Part shown: positions 44,101 through 56,259 of the stretch, piece by piece
Layout: each line of letters begins with the position of its first letter
How positions within the stretch are numbered: position 1 is the first letter of the stretch
Origin: Ancistrus triradiatus
Lineage: Eukaryota; Chordata; Actinopteri; Siluriformes; Loricariidae
Reading direction: 5' to 3'
Assembly: GCA_025084515.1 (NCBI GenBank)
Contig: JAJAGP010000017.1
Coordinates: 485,120-549,119 of the forward strand
DNA length: 64,000 nucleotides
Translations under genes and position numbers: made by a program
Notes under the pieces: model-generated
Databases searched by the model: none
What the model was told of the DNA's origin: nothing
Seen by the model: only the letters and a program-made list of their open reading frames with translations

Positions 44101-45465
44101 GTTAAAATGGCAAGGTGTTATCAGTTGTGCATGATGCTTTCTAGACTATACACAGGTGAGAAAGTCTAAAGTCTCTCTTCCTGTCTCACCAATTTTTCCT
44201 GTAGAGCCAAAGCACTAAATGCAAGTAAGCTTGTAGTATCACTCAGTGTTATTTGTCTGTAAAATTAAATGGCATTTCTATGCAACTGAAATAGCCATGC
44301 CAAAGAATGGATTCCTTTCCAATACGCACAATTAGAATACAGACAAAGATGCTGTACTGTCAATAAACTTGAGTGACGTTAGAAAAAAAAGTTGTCTTCA
44401 TTTAACAGGTACCAAGGATACATTTTATTCAGTCACATTGCTTGTTTGTCTCTGACCCACAGTGCTATCTTTTTCCTGCCAGTTTGATATTAGTGGGATT
44501 AACTTGCACTGGAAAAAGAAATACATAATTATCTTAATTGGTACCTAAGAAGAAAAACAGAATGTAAATGAGTTAGAACTCTGTTAAAGGCCATAGACAC
44601 AACAGTGTGGGGGAAGGTGTTAGAGAAATGTCTCAGAGAGAGGCTCCATTTGTCCCTTATTGCTCTTTGAATGCTGAGATGAAATAATAATTAGCAAAAA
44701 AAAAAAATTAGCATTTAGCGCTTTGAAGAGTGTTGCCTGACATTTCAACAGGGCCAGTCCCAACAGTGTTGATCTTGTTGATCTTGTAAACAAAGTCATA
44801 ATTTATGAAGCTCTGTGCTCAAATACTTCATTGCAAACATAGATCATGTTATATGCTGCTAAAATTTTATTTGGAAGATGTTTTTCGCTGCAGCTTTGGA
44901 CAAACTTACATAAGTGTAATATATGCATTTAAACTGAATAAATGCTGCATCCTTTTGTCTATACATTATTCTGGTGGCTCCAGTGAGCACTAGATGGACA
45001 GCTCAGAGTCTGGGAAGATGCCAGAAGGGAATAGGTTGAGAAATAAGCAAACTAGCAACGAGAAGCAGCACATCATGCAGGCAAGCATAAGTCAGGAGTT
45101 TTGGTGATGGCTCTGGATTTAACATGAAGTCGATCACACTGCAAATCGAAGTCACAATATTTCTGCAGATTCAGATCAGTATGATCAATGCCACAGCCAA
45201 CCGGTTGCAGCAGCCAGATGAAATTGAGTTGGTTTATGTGGGGAATATCCTTGAAGCGCCCCACCTCCCACCCCCCACGCACACACAAGCAGCCTGCATC
45301 ATTATCATTGTCACAACCACGCATGACGTCCTCTCGCTCGTTGGTAGTGCACTGCATTACCTCTACAAATTCTTTCTCAGATATAGACACTTTATATTAA
45401 ATGTGTTTACATAATGTCCTACATGTCCTATTCAAATTATACCTTGTACCATTTTCTACAGTCAC
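41141..45465. other. Unique-looking intron, 4.3 kb
   Basis: No repeat family or exon recognised. Blocks around 41850-42170, 42500-42850 and 44560-44760 (with 'aataataattagc') look like slowly decaying unique sequence. Overlapping open frames on both strands at 45073-45414 have no recognised domain. Confidence 0.35.
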
Positions 45466-45699
45466 TTAATTGCAACATAATACAAGGTGATGAACTTCCT
45501 GTCCCTGTAGAATAGTTGCAGAGCAAATATTGAACTTCACTGCCCACAGTGTCATGATAATAACCAGGCCAGTACCCATGATATCAGCAGACATGAGAAC
45601 TGTTTTGGTTTTAGCCACCTGCAAAACTGTAATTACAGCTGGCAAAACTCCTGGGGTTGCTGCACCAGCAGATATACACAAAGACGAGATCTTAATTGC
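45466..45699 (-). other. Unidentified hydrophobic reading frame
   Basis: 78 open codons to TAA, preceded on the minus strand by 'ctggcctgttag', a fair splice-acceptor-like stretch. The peptide includes SAGAATPGVLPAVITVLQVA followed by KTKTVLMSADIMGTGLVIIM, two hydrophobic stretches joined by a basic turn, as in polytopic membrane proteins. No donor stands out and no family is recognised. It may be an old exon or retro-copy, or chance. Confidence 0.2.
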
Positions 45700-46174
45700 C
45701 TAACAGGCCAGAGATCATACTTTTAAAGCAATTTATTCCTGTTGCATCTGCCAAAGGCACACCTGAACTTAGCTGTGTACATCGATGTGATGTGACAGTT
45801 TCTGAGTAGCTTGTGTTGAGCTAACTTTTGGATGTAACATGGACACACATATCACAACTGGAGTAGCCCATAGGTACCTTGCTAATTCATGCCACCAGCA
45901 ATAGAAAAATACACACACAGACAAAAAAATTTTATGGCGAATTTGGGGAATGATCTCTTTTTTATCATTCATTTTGTACAAAACCACACTGATGACTGAA
46001 GAGCATATGACTAATAAAAAAATAACGAAATATAATCAAAATGTAAAATATTAACAGACGTCATACACTTATTGACTCTGAATGCCCAATAGTAGTTGTA
46101 ATATAAAACTATAAACAAGGCCTGGTCCTAACAGACATAAAATGCAACCATTTGGTGTATTGTTGTTGCAGTTC
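45700..46174. other. Intron sequence without recognised feature
   Basis: Nothing recognised. Confidence 0.4.
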
Positions 46175-46750
46175 GGGTGGCACAGTGGCGCAGTGGTGAG
46201 CAGTGTCACCTCACAGCTCTAGAGTGCACTGATTTGACTCCCTGCCCAGACTTTGCCTGTGTGGAGTTTGCATGTTCTCTCTGAATACTCTGGTTTCCTC
46301 CCAAATTCCAAAGGCATAACAGTAAAGTGTGTGTTTGTGTGCCTTTGTGTTTGTGGGCATGTTTATAGTACATTGTCGGGACTATAAAGCATACACTGCG
46401 TCGTTCGAAAGGATGTAGCCCCCAAAATGGAATGCAGCCAAATTCTTTGTTTTACAGAAACTGCAACTTTCTTTTGAAAAACCAAAAGAGTCAAAATATT
46501 TGTCTTAGGTTCCTGAGGTTAAGGTGTAGGTGTAGCATTAATTAGTTACAGTAATCATTATGTCTATGGAGAGCCACCACCTGGACGCAACAAGCGTGCG
46601 TGAGTGCATGCGCATTTGAACAAGCACACATGCCCTGTGACGGATTGGCACCATTGGCACCTGTCTAGGGGTAGTTCTGACCTTATGCATTGTGCTGCCA
46701 GTTAGCCCCCGGCTCCCTGAATTGGATATATGGACGGATGGATGGGTAGA
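46175..46750 (+). mobile_element. DANA/Mermaid-like SINE with long tail
   Basis: 'gggtggcacagtggcgcagtgg', 'cagtgtcacctcacagctctag', 'gtgtggagtttgcatgttctc' and 'tggtttcctcccaaattccaaag' from 46175 to about 46330. A separated tail piece, 'gtgacggattggcacc'...'ggacggatggatggg', ends near 46750. The part between may be a later insertion. Confidence 0.75.
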
Positions 46751-49515
46751 TGCCTCTTGCATTTATGCCTAGATGATCTGCTGCTGAAAAATTCCTACAG
46801 TTGTTTGTGTCAACAGATCTTAAGTATGTTGGCTTTAATTAACGCCTTTGCAATAAACTAATCGTGACACATCTTAGTTGTTAATATGAAAATGTGTTAA
46901 CAAAAACAATTTATGTCACTAATCAACTTTCTAGTGGTAACAAAAATGACTTGATAAATCACACCACCAGCAATAAAAAAGAGAAAAATGTACTAAAGCA
47001 TTTTCTACAAAAGTAAACATGGTAAACAAATTACACTATACACTGCACAAAGCCACAGGAACAGATAAATAAAGCAGTTTAATGACAACTATCTAACTTA
47101 AAAAAACAAAAATCTAACGTAACAGATTATATACTGAAAGTAACACACTGCAATAATCTACATTGAGTTTTGTTCCATCTCCATAACACCAGGAGAACTG
47201 GCTGATCCGATTTGCGCCAAGTTGTGCATGAGATGTAAAATGTGAATGGTTTAGCATATGATGTCCTGCAACTGACTAGTCCAGTGTGTATTCCCATCTT
47301 GCACCTGGTGTTGTGGACTCTAGACCAGTGGTGCAGTCCTGCCTGAGGTAATGGGTATGGCCAACTCCACCCTGTTTAAAGAAAAAAAAAATTAGAATAA
47401 GACCTAAAAACAAACTCATGTCTGTGTCTCAAAAGTGAGAACCACAAACCTCATAGAACTGTCAAATTACACCATTAACTGCATGCTATTTGACATATTT
47501 ATCTACGCAGCAATAGTGGAAGGAATGGAGCTTCAACAAATTAGGTATCTCATCTGTGAATACACTGTTTGTTTATTGATTCCTGCCATGCGTGCTTATG
47601 GAATGGGACTAGATTGGAAATGGGCAGATGGTCCCTTAATTTACATCATTTTGTCCCTTGCCATGTTATGTATGATGTGGACATATAGTAAACACACAGA
47701 ATAATTCATCCTTCCTTATTTTCTCCACGTCCCTAAAATATGAAAACATTTTTAAAAAAGTGTTTTAAATTGACCTTTGTTGCCTTCATGTGATCGCCCA
47801 GTGTCTGCTTACATTCTGTTCTCTTGACTGACACTGCACCAATTGGCTGGGATTCTGAACACCATCCCACCCTTCACCAAGGTGACTATATTGATTAGAT
47901 TAGATTAGACTGGGTAATGCACCAGCACCTCTCAAACTCCCACAGAACCTTCTTATTTGGATACACAGCTCCTCCGGTTTCGTCTAACTGTCACCTACCT
48001 GCCATACAACCATTCATCTAAGGAAATTGAAGCACACATTTGTCTTAACTTTGACCTGAACTGATTGAACCAATATAAAAGATGTACAAAATGAGAAGGG
48101 GATGGAACATTTGCTTGCATTTGTTCTGCATTGTATTAAAGGGTTTGGATTTCAGATAAAATGCCTTGCTGTCTTGCCTATTTTAAACCACTTCAGCCTC
48201 AACAGTATCTTCTGTCCATTTCACCAGCCAGGGAAAGGCTCATCATGTCTGAAAGTAAAGCTCTCTAGCCTCTCCACCATGCATTATGACTTGAAATTAT
48301 CCAGACTGTCAGAGCACTTACAATATGGATCAAGTTGTTTGGGCTGTTACCATACCTCAGTGTCCAAATTGGGGAGCATTCTTGTACATTGTCCTTGGGT
48401 GCATTTTATGGCACAGTAATAAATGCTGCACGAGGCTATATTTTAAGAATAACAGCTGCTGCAATGTCTGTCTGAGGTATGGAAGGTGCAAAACTTGTCA
48501 GATGTGTTTAGTGATATCATATTGTCTCTGAGCATTCACACATTCTGGCAGTTTGCGAAGTTGATTTCAAAGCCTGCTACTGCAGGATTCTAAAGCTGAC
48601 TCCTGTAGCTATGGTGATGATTAAATTACGTAAGAAATATAGGGCATTGATTTCCATCTCAGTGTTAGACAGTTTGCTTCAACTGATACTAATCATCATC
48701 AAATACCATCTTTGTACCTGAGAAACTTCTAACCCACAGGTTTTATAGCAGAAAATGCAGATAGAGATGTATCTGCACATTAAATGAGTCATAAACCAAG
48801 ATCATACCAGAGTATGAAATAATCTGGAAAGCTTAATCCACAGTACCAAGTTTCTTACATGTGGCTAGAAGCTGAAATAGCGTAGCTGTCAGGATTGGAT
48901 ATAAAATTCATAAATAATTTATGTGCTAGTTGCTGCTCATGAGGATTTCATGCAAAGCATTGTATGAATCTCCTCTTGAAGCAATCTCCAACAAAGCTGA
49001 TTAAAGATTGAGTTTTTTTAGTCAGTTCATGAACGGTGACAAATGATGTGTGTGTATGTGGTATTTAATATAATAATGCTCTGGTATGACACTCAGAGAC
49101 CAACAAACTGAGTGTACACATTTTTGCATGATGACAGCATGGATAATACATGAGCAGACTTGCATCTAGGTTAATGGTGATGTGCTGTTTCTTGAGCGTG
49201 CCTGTCTCCCATTGGTCTGGACACAAATGGAAATGACTATAACACAGAAACACTGTCACATGAATTAAGATGATTCGGGTCTTTTCCCAGTGACCCATAT
49301 GATAAAGCAATGAAAAAGAACGTGTAGTATGTGGTTAAGCCAGTGGGTCCTAGGATTTCAGAAAGACATTTAATATAATATATGTACAAGCACCTACTAA
49401 GCATGCTTTATTTTGTTTAAAATGGCAGCATCCAAATCCCAACATCTCTGTTTGTTTTTCAGGGACACATAAGCAAAAACAGCAAAGCTGGTCAGTGTCG
49501 TACAAATAGCAATAA
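46751..49515. other. Unique-looking intron, 2.8 kb
   Basis: Open frames at 47435-47704 and 48102-48419 have no domain resemblance or convincing splice context. No repeat family recognised. Confidence 0.35.
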
Positions 49516-49521
49516 TTCCAA

Positions 49522-49580
49522 AATGTGTCGAGAACCAAATTTGTCGAGTTCCAAGTTGATCAAGAACTGAGGTACCACTG
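49522..49580 (+). mobile_element. pogo/Tigger-like terminal repeat remnant
   Basis: 'tgtcgagaaccaaatttgtcgag' through 'gaactgaggtaccactg' is the reverse of the terminal repeat at 38268. Confidence 0.6.
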
Positions 49581-49892
49581 TTTAACAGGGCAAATATGTA
49601 AATACAGCAAGCTGCCTACTTGTTTTACTTACAGTAACTGCTACAGATCTGAAAATTTGTGCTAAAGAGCAGATGCAGTGACCAACCATGAGCTACTTAA
49701 AAACCAACATGTATTTAGCAGCTAGCATAAGAGGAAAGAAATTTATAAACTAATTCACTGTGTAGCAAATGAAGGTAGTGACAGTTTGTTGGGTTTACAT
49801 GACTGCTAGACAGTTACCTAATTCTTAAAAAAACGTTCTGTGAAGTTTTTAAGCAATGCATTTTATGCTATACAAGTTACATAACTAAACAA

Positions 49893-50090
49893 GAGGGTCT
49901 GTGGTAGCCTAGCAGTTAAGGTACAGGACTATGGACCAAAAGGTCCAGGGTTCAAATCCCACCTCTGCCAAGCTGCCACTGTTGGGCCTTAACCCACAAT
50001 TGCTTGGATTGTAAGACTGTATCAATTGTAAGTCGCTTTGGATAAGGGCGTCTGCTAAATGCTGTAAATGTAATGTAAATGTAAATAACA
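49893..50090 (+). mobile_element. tRNA-derived SINE (second type), best-preserved copy
   Basis: 'ggtctgtggtagcctagcagttaaggtac' (A-box side), 'ggtccagggttcaaatcccacctctgcc' (B box GGTTCAAATCC), 'gcttggattgtaagactgtatc', 'gtcgctttggataagggcgtctgctaaatgctgtaaatg' in part, and ATGTAA tail units. Confidence 0.95.
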
Positions 50091-50981
50091 TACGTGAACG
50101 TGTGTTAAAAGAGGTTAAGGAAAACAGCTTCTGCTATGTTATTGAGAAATATGCTGGGATTGTTCATCACAGTTTGATTTAGGTCAGGCTTATTCTGTGT
50201 AGTTGTTTAATCATTATTGTAGACTATAACAATGGCATTAAGTCAATAAAAAAGTAACGAAGGTCAAATGTGTGTTCCTCACCCCATACAGCCAAAGCAG
50301 ATAAATATTACTTGTTTAATGAGATTGTATGGGGTTGCATTGTGATTGTGATTTTGTATTTAACAAATAGTAATTGCTTGATTTCCATCTTCACAAGCAT
50401 TATTGTAGTTCCATGTTAATTGCAAGCACATTTAGTAGTGAGAGATAAAAGTTTGGAGCCATGTCTTGATTGAATGTGATTTTCATCATATTCAGATGCA
50501 TCTCTTTGGTGGCTGAATTGGGGAGTTGACTGATGGACTGTTTATTGAATTACTGCTGGAGAAATGAACATGTAATGTGTAGAAAGAGCTGCAGCAATGT
50601 CTAAGACATAAATGAAAATGGAGGATTAGTGTGGACTTTTTTAATGGAGAAAGGAAGTGGGCCTGCCTGTTATATTGATTTCAAGGGAACACTTTCATGG
50701 ATAAATAACCAATTATACCCTGAGCCTCTGAGGCTTTAGCAAGTCATTGTAACTTCTCAAGCTCATATTATATTGCATAGCTCGCTACCCAAGAGAAATA
50801 TTCCACGCAATAGAAGAGAGGGAAATCCTTCCTATCCAATCTAATTTCATTGTCTATACATTTCCACCAATTAGATATTTGTCTCAGCTCTTCACAGCTG
50901 GCTTCAAGCCATCGCACTATCCCTTTTCATTTATTTGTCTTTGCTTTTTGTTGTTTCTGTATGTAGATGGTGCCATTTACG
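50091..50981. other. Intron sequence without recognised feature
   Basis: No repeat or exon recognised. Confidence 0.4.
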
Positions 50982-51460
50982 CAGTTCTGTGCAAACGTCT
51001 GGGCACCCCTTGTCAAATTACATGTTTTGATGATACTCTAAATGGAAAGTTAACACCACTTCACAGAGAACAGACTTTAATCAGTCATTAAGAACTTAAT
51101 CAAATGCTGAGACTTTAGGAAAATAATACTACGAAATTATAGACTCACAACACTTCAAGGATGTTGACCCAGCTTTTTTACTTCATTACAAACCACTCAA
51201 TTTGACACTGTGTTTGAACATTATAGCTTAATCAAGCATACCAAAACAAATTAAAAAAATTTTTTTAATATAATAATTTTAGCAAGTAGACAAATATTAA
51301 GGAATCACTCATTGTTGAGGAAAAAAATCAGTAATTACTAAAAAAAGAAAAGAAGAAAAAACCCACAAATGGTACTTTCTGCTCTTCCTCTGGATCTTGT
51401 GATGGCCTGAATTCTTTGAGGCATGGACTTCATTAATGAAAAACAATATTCTATAACATA

Positions 51461-53036
51461 CAGTGGGGCAAAAAAGTATTTAGTCAGCCACTGATTGTGC
51501 AAGTTCTCCTACTTAGAAAGATGAGAGAAGTCTGTAATTTTCATCATAGGTACACTTCAGCTATGAGAGACAAAATGAGAAAAAAAATCCAGGAAATCAC
51601 ATTGTAGGATTTTTAAAGAATTTATTTGTTAATCTATGGTGGAAAATAAGTATTTGGTCAATAACAAAAGTTTAACTCAATACTTTGTAACATAACTTTG
51701 TTGGCATTGACAGAGGTCAAACGTTTCCTGTAAGTCTTCACCAGGTTTGCACACACTGTAGCTGGTATTTTTGTCCATTCCTCCATGCAGATCTCCTCTA
51801 GAGCAGTGATGTTTTGGGGCAACATGGACTTTCAACTCCCTACACACATTTTCTATGCGGTTGAGGTCTGGAGACTGGCTAGGCTACTCCAGGACCTTGA
51901 AATGCTTTTTACGGAGCCCGAGTGGTGTGTTTGGGATCATTGTCATGCTGGAAGACCCAGCCATGTTATATCTTCAATGCTCTCACTGATGAAAGGAGAT
52001 TTTGGCTTAAAAATCTCATGATTCATGGCCCCGTTCATTCTTCCCTTAACATGGATCAGTCGTCCTGTCCCCTTTGCAGAAAAACAGCCTCAAAGCATAA
52101 TGTTTCCATCCCCATGCTTCACAGTAGGTATGGTGTTGTTGGGATGCATCTCAGCATTCTTCTTCCTCCAAACACGACGAGTTGAGTTTTTAACAAAAAG
52201 TTCTATTTTGGTTTTATCTGACCACATGATATTCTCCCAATCCTCTTCTGGATCATCCATATGCTCTCTGGCAAACTTCAGACGGGCCTGGACATGTACT
52301 GGCTTAAGCAGGGGGACATGCCTTGTACTGCAGGATCTGAGTCCCTCTCGGCGTAGTGTGTTACTGATAGCCTTTGTTACTTTGGTACCAGCTCTCTGCA
52401 GGTCATTCATCAGGTCCCTCCATGTAGTTCTGGGATTTTTGTTCACCGTTCCCATGATCATTTTGACCCCACAAGATGAGATCTTGCATGGAGCCCCAAA
52501 TCAAGGGAGATTATCAATGGTCTTGTATGTCTTCCATTTTCTTACAATTGCTCCCACAGTTGATTTATTCACAACAACCTGCTTGCCTATTGCAGGTTCA
52601 CTCTTCCCAGCCTGGTGCAGGTCTACAGTTTTCTCCCTGGTGTCCATCGACAGCTCTTTGGTCTTGGCCACAGTTGAGTTTGGAGTCTGATTGTTTGAGG
52701 CTGTGGACAGGTGTCTTTTATACAGATAACGAGGTCAAACAGGTGCCATTAATACAGGTAACGAGTGGAGGACAGAAGAGCTTCTTAAAGAAGAAGTTAC
52801 AGGTTTGTGAGAGTCAGAAATCTTGCTTGTTTGTGGGTGACCAAATACTTATTTTGTACCATGATTTACAATTAAATTCTTTAAAAATCTACAATGTGAT
52901 TTCCTGGATATTTTTTTCTCATTTTGTCTCTCATAGTTGAAGTGTACCTATGATGGAAATTACAGACCTCTCTCATTTTACTAATTAGGAGAACTTGCAC
53001 AATCAGTGGCTGACTAAATACTTTTTTGCCCCACTG
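51461..53036 (-). mobile_element. Near full-length Tc1-like transposon (CAGTGGGGCAAAA family)
   Basis: 1576 bp, CAGTGGGGCAAAAAAGTATT...AATACTTTTTTGCCCCACTG, flanked by TA (51459-51460 and 53037-53038). Inner repeats 'ctcctacttagaaagatgagagaagtctgtaattttcatcataggtacacttca' (in part) recur inverted near 52930-52985, so the inverted repeats extend over roughly 200 bp in IR/DR fashion. The transposase on the minus strand is broken. Confidence 0.95.
51690..52672 (-). pseudogene. Tc1-like transposase pseudogene
   Basis: DDE transposase of the Tc1/mariner type, cut-and-paste at TA sites. Minus-strand reading begins near 52672 with VAKTKELSMDTREKTVDLHQ. The usual ATG is GTG here. A TGA follows in the linker region (~52505). 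The best continuous part is 52090-52461: TWRDLMNDLQRAGTKVTKAI (second helix-turn-helix subdomain) and ENIMWSDKTKIELF with the first catalytic aspartate intact. Further on, HDNDPKHT (second catalytic region) survives in another frame, and several stops break the C-terminal part. At least three disabling changes make it non-functional. Confidence 0.85.
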
Positions 53037-54210
53037 TAACTGGTTACAGCTTTCTCAAAAAGCAGTTGATAGCTTTGCAAAACTGAGCCTTGTTATGGGC
53101 CAATTTTTTTATTTCTACCGTAAATTGGACTAAGATCTGTTTTCTGGCACTGTCATTGAGTTGATATGCATTACTTGAAGAAAAGCTTTAACACTCTGCA
53201 CTGTGGCTAGAAGCATTCTTATTCTGAAAAATAAAATTGTAAGTGTTCAAAATGTCAATGAACCTCTGTGCATTGACTGTTGAGATAATGATTCCCATCT
53301 ACCCTGGTGTTTTACCTGATGTGCAACCTCATATCATACAGTCCCAAATCATAAAAAGTTAAACCTTGGTTTCAATATTAGTATTATTTTAGTTTGGCTT
53401 TTCATTCTGTCTTTCTTTGTCACAAGCATTGATTCCTGATTTACTTTCTTGTTCATTGTTTTGTTTTGCGTTTTTTATTCATGGCATATTGCGTTAAGTT
53501 TTCAGTTCTTTGACATTTTGACAACATTCTTGGTCCTTTTATAACCTTCCCAATTTGTTTATACTTGCACCTAATTTTAGACACAGCTGATTGGGAACAA
53601 CCAAAATCTCTTTCCACACTCCAGTGCTTTTTTCTTTAAGTAGTTTGTAATCCTTTCCATTGTTTCAACTGACAGCTCTCTTTTATGGCACATTTTCTTT
53701 CTTTTAATTAGCCAAGTTCAACAGTTCATTGAGGTCTGTAAGCAGTCACTTTATACTTCATACTAATTTTCAGTTTTAGGCTTGTGCCTGTATTTGTTTT
53801 TGAAATGCAAATCATAAGGTGATTTCATAATCATTTCCAGATTGAGTGTTTATATTGACCTCTGCATGATCTTGAAAAAATATGCCATTAATTAAATTAT
53901 GCTTTGCAAAGTCAGAATATTCAGCTGTTAAATGTTTGGTGCCATATATATATATATATATATATATTTTTTAGTTGCTGCACCATTTAAAAGAACATCC
54001 TCCAAGTGTGGGGTTTCAATAATTTTTGGAATTTTTGAAATTGTATAAATGTTTTGCATATGCCAAATGTTTATTTTTTTCAGTGTTTTTAAAATGTAAG
54101 CATTGCCAGTGCAGTTGTATATTATCGGTTTTGTATTGTTTATTCGTGATCATTTCCTTCAGAAGATGAACAAAACATGAAATTTGACTCAAACTTTTTG
54201 CATGGAGCTG

Positions 54211-54857
54211 TATATTTATAATGGTATGAGCTCATGCTTGTATTATTGTGCACTTACTTATTGTTACACATTAATACCTTTAATGGTCTACATTTACATT
54301 TTAGAAAAGTGCTGTAGTTAATCAGTAGATACAGTAGATATAGTATGTATTCAAACACTTTAGAAATAAATCAATGAAAATATATTTGGTATTAATTTGT
54401 GTACATGTGTACCAATTTCTAAACCAAATTTCTTCTCATTATTTGTATTTCTTTCCTAATTTATCTAGTTCTTTACTAGTTATGTATTTATTTATTTCCT
54501 TTATTGTCCTTAAGATAATGAGGCTGCTGCAATAAAATTTGTCTTCTATCTAAACAGTATGTGAATATCCAGAATCTTTATCCAGAATATGCAGAGACTG
54601 GAGTTGATACACAGAAAGACAATATAAGGTTGTACATTGTTTGAATACTACAAATCTGTACAACTGTTTTCTGTATTTCTTCATTTCTCTATATATCATA
54701 TGTATCTAATGGAGAGAAAAGCCTTCCTAATTGAAATGCATTTTAAATGACATGCAATACTGTCACACAGTATTGGCTTCTCCAAAAAATCAATAAGCTA
54801 ATGAAAAGAAGGCCTATGAGCACTCATTCCCTTGCCGAGGAGAAATGGTGTCCTCAC
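54211..54857. other. Intron sequence without recognised feature
   Basis: AT-rich; nothing recognised. It borders the donor site of the candidate exon that follows. Confidence 0.4.
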
Positions 54858-55040
54858 CTCAAGGAAAGCAGGGCATGCTGAAGGCCGCCCAGAGCTGTGG
54901 GATCAATACCCCCGTGCTGTTTAACCAGGTTGTCCACTTTCAGATCCTCTATTTTGTCCAAGAGACACTCGACTACAGTTAACGCTGTCACCGTTCCAGC
55001 CATGCACAGAAAAATGCACAATCCCAGATGACTTGCCCTG
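54858..55040 (-). CDS. Candidate coding exon of an unidentified gene, antisense to gabbr2
   Basis: On the minus strand the 183-bp block follows a pyrimidine-rich acceptor ('ctcatcctcgtcttccctctcag', ending at 55041). It ends before a consensus donor (GAG|GTGAGG, cut after 54858). One base at the start and two at the end lie outside whole codons, so the exon is phase-symmetric and would splice in frame. The 60 codons give RASHLGLCIFLCMAGTVTAL, a membrane-like hydrophobic run, then acidic/amphipathic VECLLDKIEDLKVDNLVKQH, then a GGIDPTALGG loop and a short helix. This suggests the membrane anchor and stalk of a single-pass protein. Codon use is richer in GC third positions than nearby open frames. 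An internal ATG lies at 55003. I cannot name a family (a type II membrane ligand is a loose possibility). No partner exon was found. Confidence 0.35.
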
Positions 55041-55402
55041 CTGAGAGGGAAGACGAGGATGAGCGGGAGTATTCAAGCAGAACTCTGCATGCTGTGTGTA
55101 AATGTACATGGCTTTTTGTTTCCCTCTGCCTCTGAAAGGGTTGCTGATACTGCATTCCTCTCCAGCTGTGAGCATACTCATTTCAGACCCCATATTCCTT
55201 TTTGTCTCCAAGGCATATAACTTCATATAATTGCATTTAAAGCTGCAGCCTTTAGTTCCTAATTTCATCCTGTGTGTCCAGGATGCAAGTTGCTTAGGCA
55301 GAAAAAATTAGGCCAGTTGGAGAGTCAATTAATGCTACTGGCATGTTGGCTTTTTAGTGTTGGAACGTTACATTCAGTCATTCACAATTTTCATAAATCA
55401 AC

Positions 55403-55769
55403 TAGGGTTGTGCTAAAAAAGCAATACAGAAATCTATCACGATATTTTTTTTTGTGATATACCACATCGATTTACACCTCAAAATGGAAAGAAAAAATAT
55501 GCTTTAAATGGGATGTAAACTACAATCTCCGCTGCTGTAGATGTCACAGTACAGGGTTTTGACTCAATTTGTCCACTGAATTATCAATGTACTGTGATGT
55601 ATTAAGACAACTCACATGGTACAGCGTAACTTGTATTTCAGCTGTTTTTATATTTTCAGTGAACTATGGGATATCGCAACATGCATTGTATCGCAACATA
55701 TCGTGATAAAATCGTATCGTGACCCATGTATCGTGATGCGTTTCCAGTACTTTCCAGTACCCACCCCTA
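55403..55769. mobile_element. hAT-like MITE
   Basis: 367 bp starting TAGGGTTGTG and ending ACCCACCCCTA (inverted TAGGG ends). It is flanked by AAATCAAC (55395-55402) and AAATGAAC (55770-55777), an 8-bp duplication with one mismatch. The interior is rich in 'atcgcaacat', 'tatcgtgata' and 'gtatcgtgac', as in many fish hAT derivatives. No coding content. Confidence 0.8.
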
Positions 55770-56259
55770 AAATGAACATCTGTGCTTTTTACTTGTTTCA
55801 GCAATTTAGACCACAACACATATGCCTTGATCAAGATACTAAGAGTCACTCGCTAAATCCATACAACTAACTGAAGTTAAGGTGCAAGTGTTTTAGGCCA
55901 CCACAAGATTAGATTTTACCATTGTTTTAGCAACGGTATAATGACCATATATGATTCTTTTTCAGTCTTTTTATTAGAATGTGACCGGGAAATGCAGGAA
56001 CCTTGTATGCAGTAGCAAGTATTTAGTTTCTCCTCAACTTACACTTAAGCAATAGCAGCATCTGGCAGCTTCATCGGGATACCAAGTTGACCCTTCTATA
56101 ATTCGAATTTTAAACAGTTTGAAAAGGCTAAGAAATGTTAAAGCTCAGAAAGACTGGAATGAAGATCTGTGGAAAGTGAGTATTTGAAGAAAAAAGAGTA
56201 ATATGAAGTGTCGAATCCAAGTTTTAAATTGTTGTTCTAGTTGTCAGCAATGTGTTATA
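55770..56259. other. Intron sequence without recognised feature
   Basis: Nothing recognised apart from the MITE and Tc1 target-site copies at its ends. Confidence 0.4.

Larger units (their letters stand above)
50982..54210 (-). mobile_element. Old Tc1-like transposon (fourth family) carrying a younger one
   Basis: Left end 'cagttctgtgcaaacgtctgggcacc' and right end (reversed) 'cagctccatgcaaaaagtttgagtca' form worn inverted repeats; TA follows the right end. Minus-strand reading near 51380-51430 gives a 'MPQRIQA'-like stretch, typical of a Tc1-type transposase C-terminus. The interior is broken by the 1576-bp element at 51461-53036. Without it the host is about 1.65 kb, normal for Tc1-like elements. 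A (TA)n run lies at 53944-53966. Confidence 0.6.

Noticed and set aside
45124..45414. Overlapping open frames on both strands (96 codons plus, 105 codons minus at 45073-45390)
   Set aside because: No recognisable domain, no clear splice sites, and both strands are equally open. Chance is more likely.
47435..47704. An 89-codon plus-strand hydrophobic frame
   Set aside because: No family resemblance, no donor in frame, composition like surrounding AT-rich intron.
49893..50090. A tRNA gene, from the A-box and B-box matches
   Set aside because: The sequence continues into a SINE body and ATGTAA tail, and four further copies exist in the window. It is a SINE, not a tRNA gene.
52025..52690. A 221-codon plus-strand frame
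   Set aside because: It lies antisense to a recognisable Tc1-like transposase pseudogene, whose minus-strand reading has the DNA-binding and WSD motifs.
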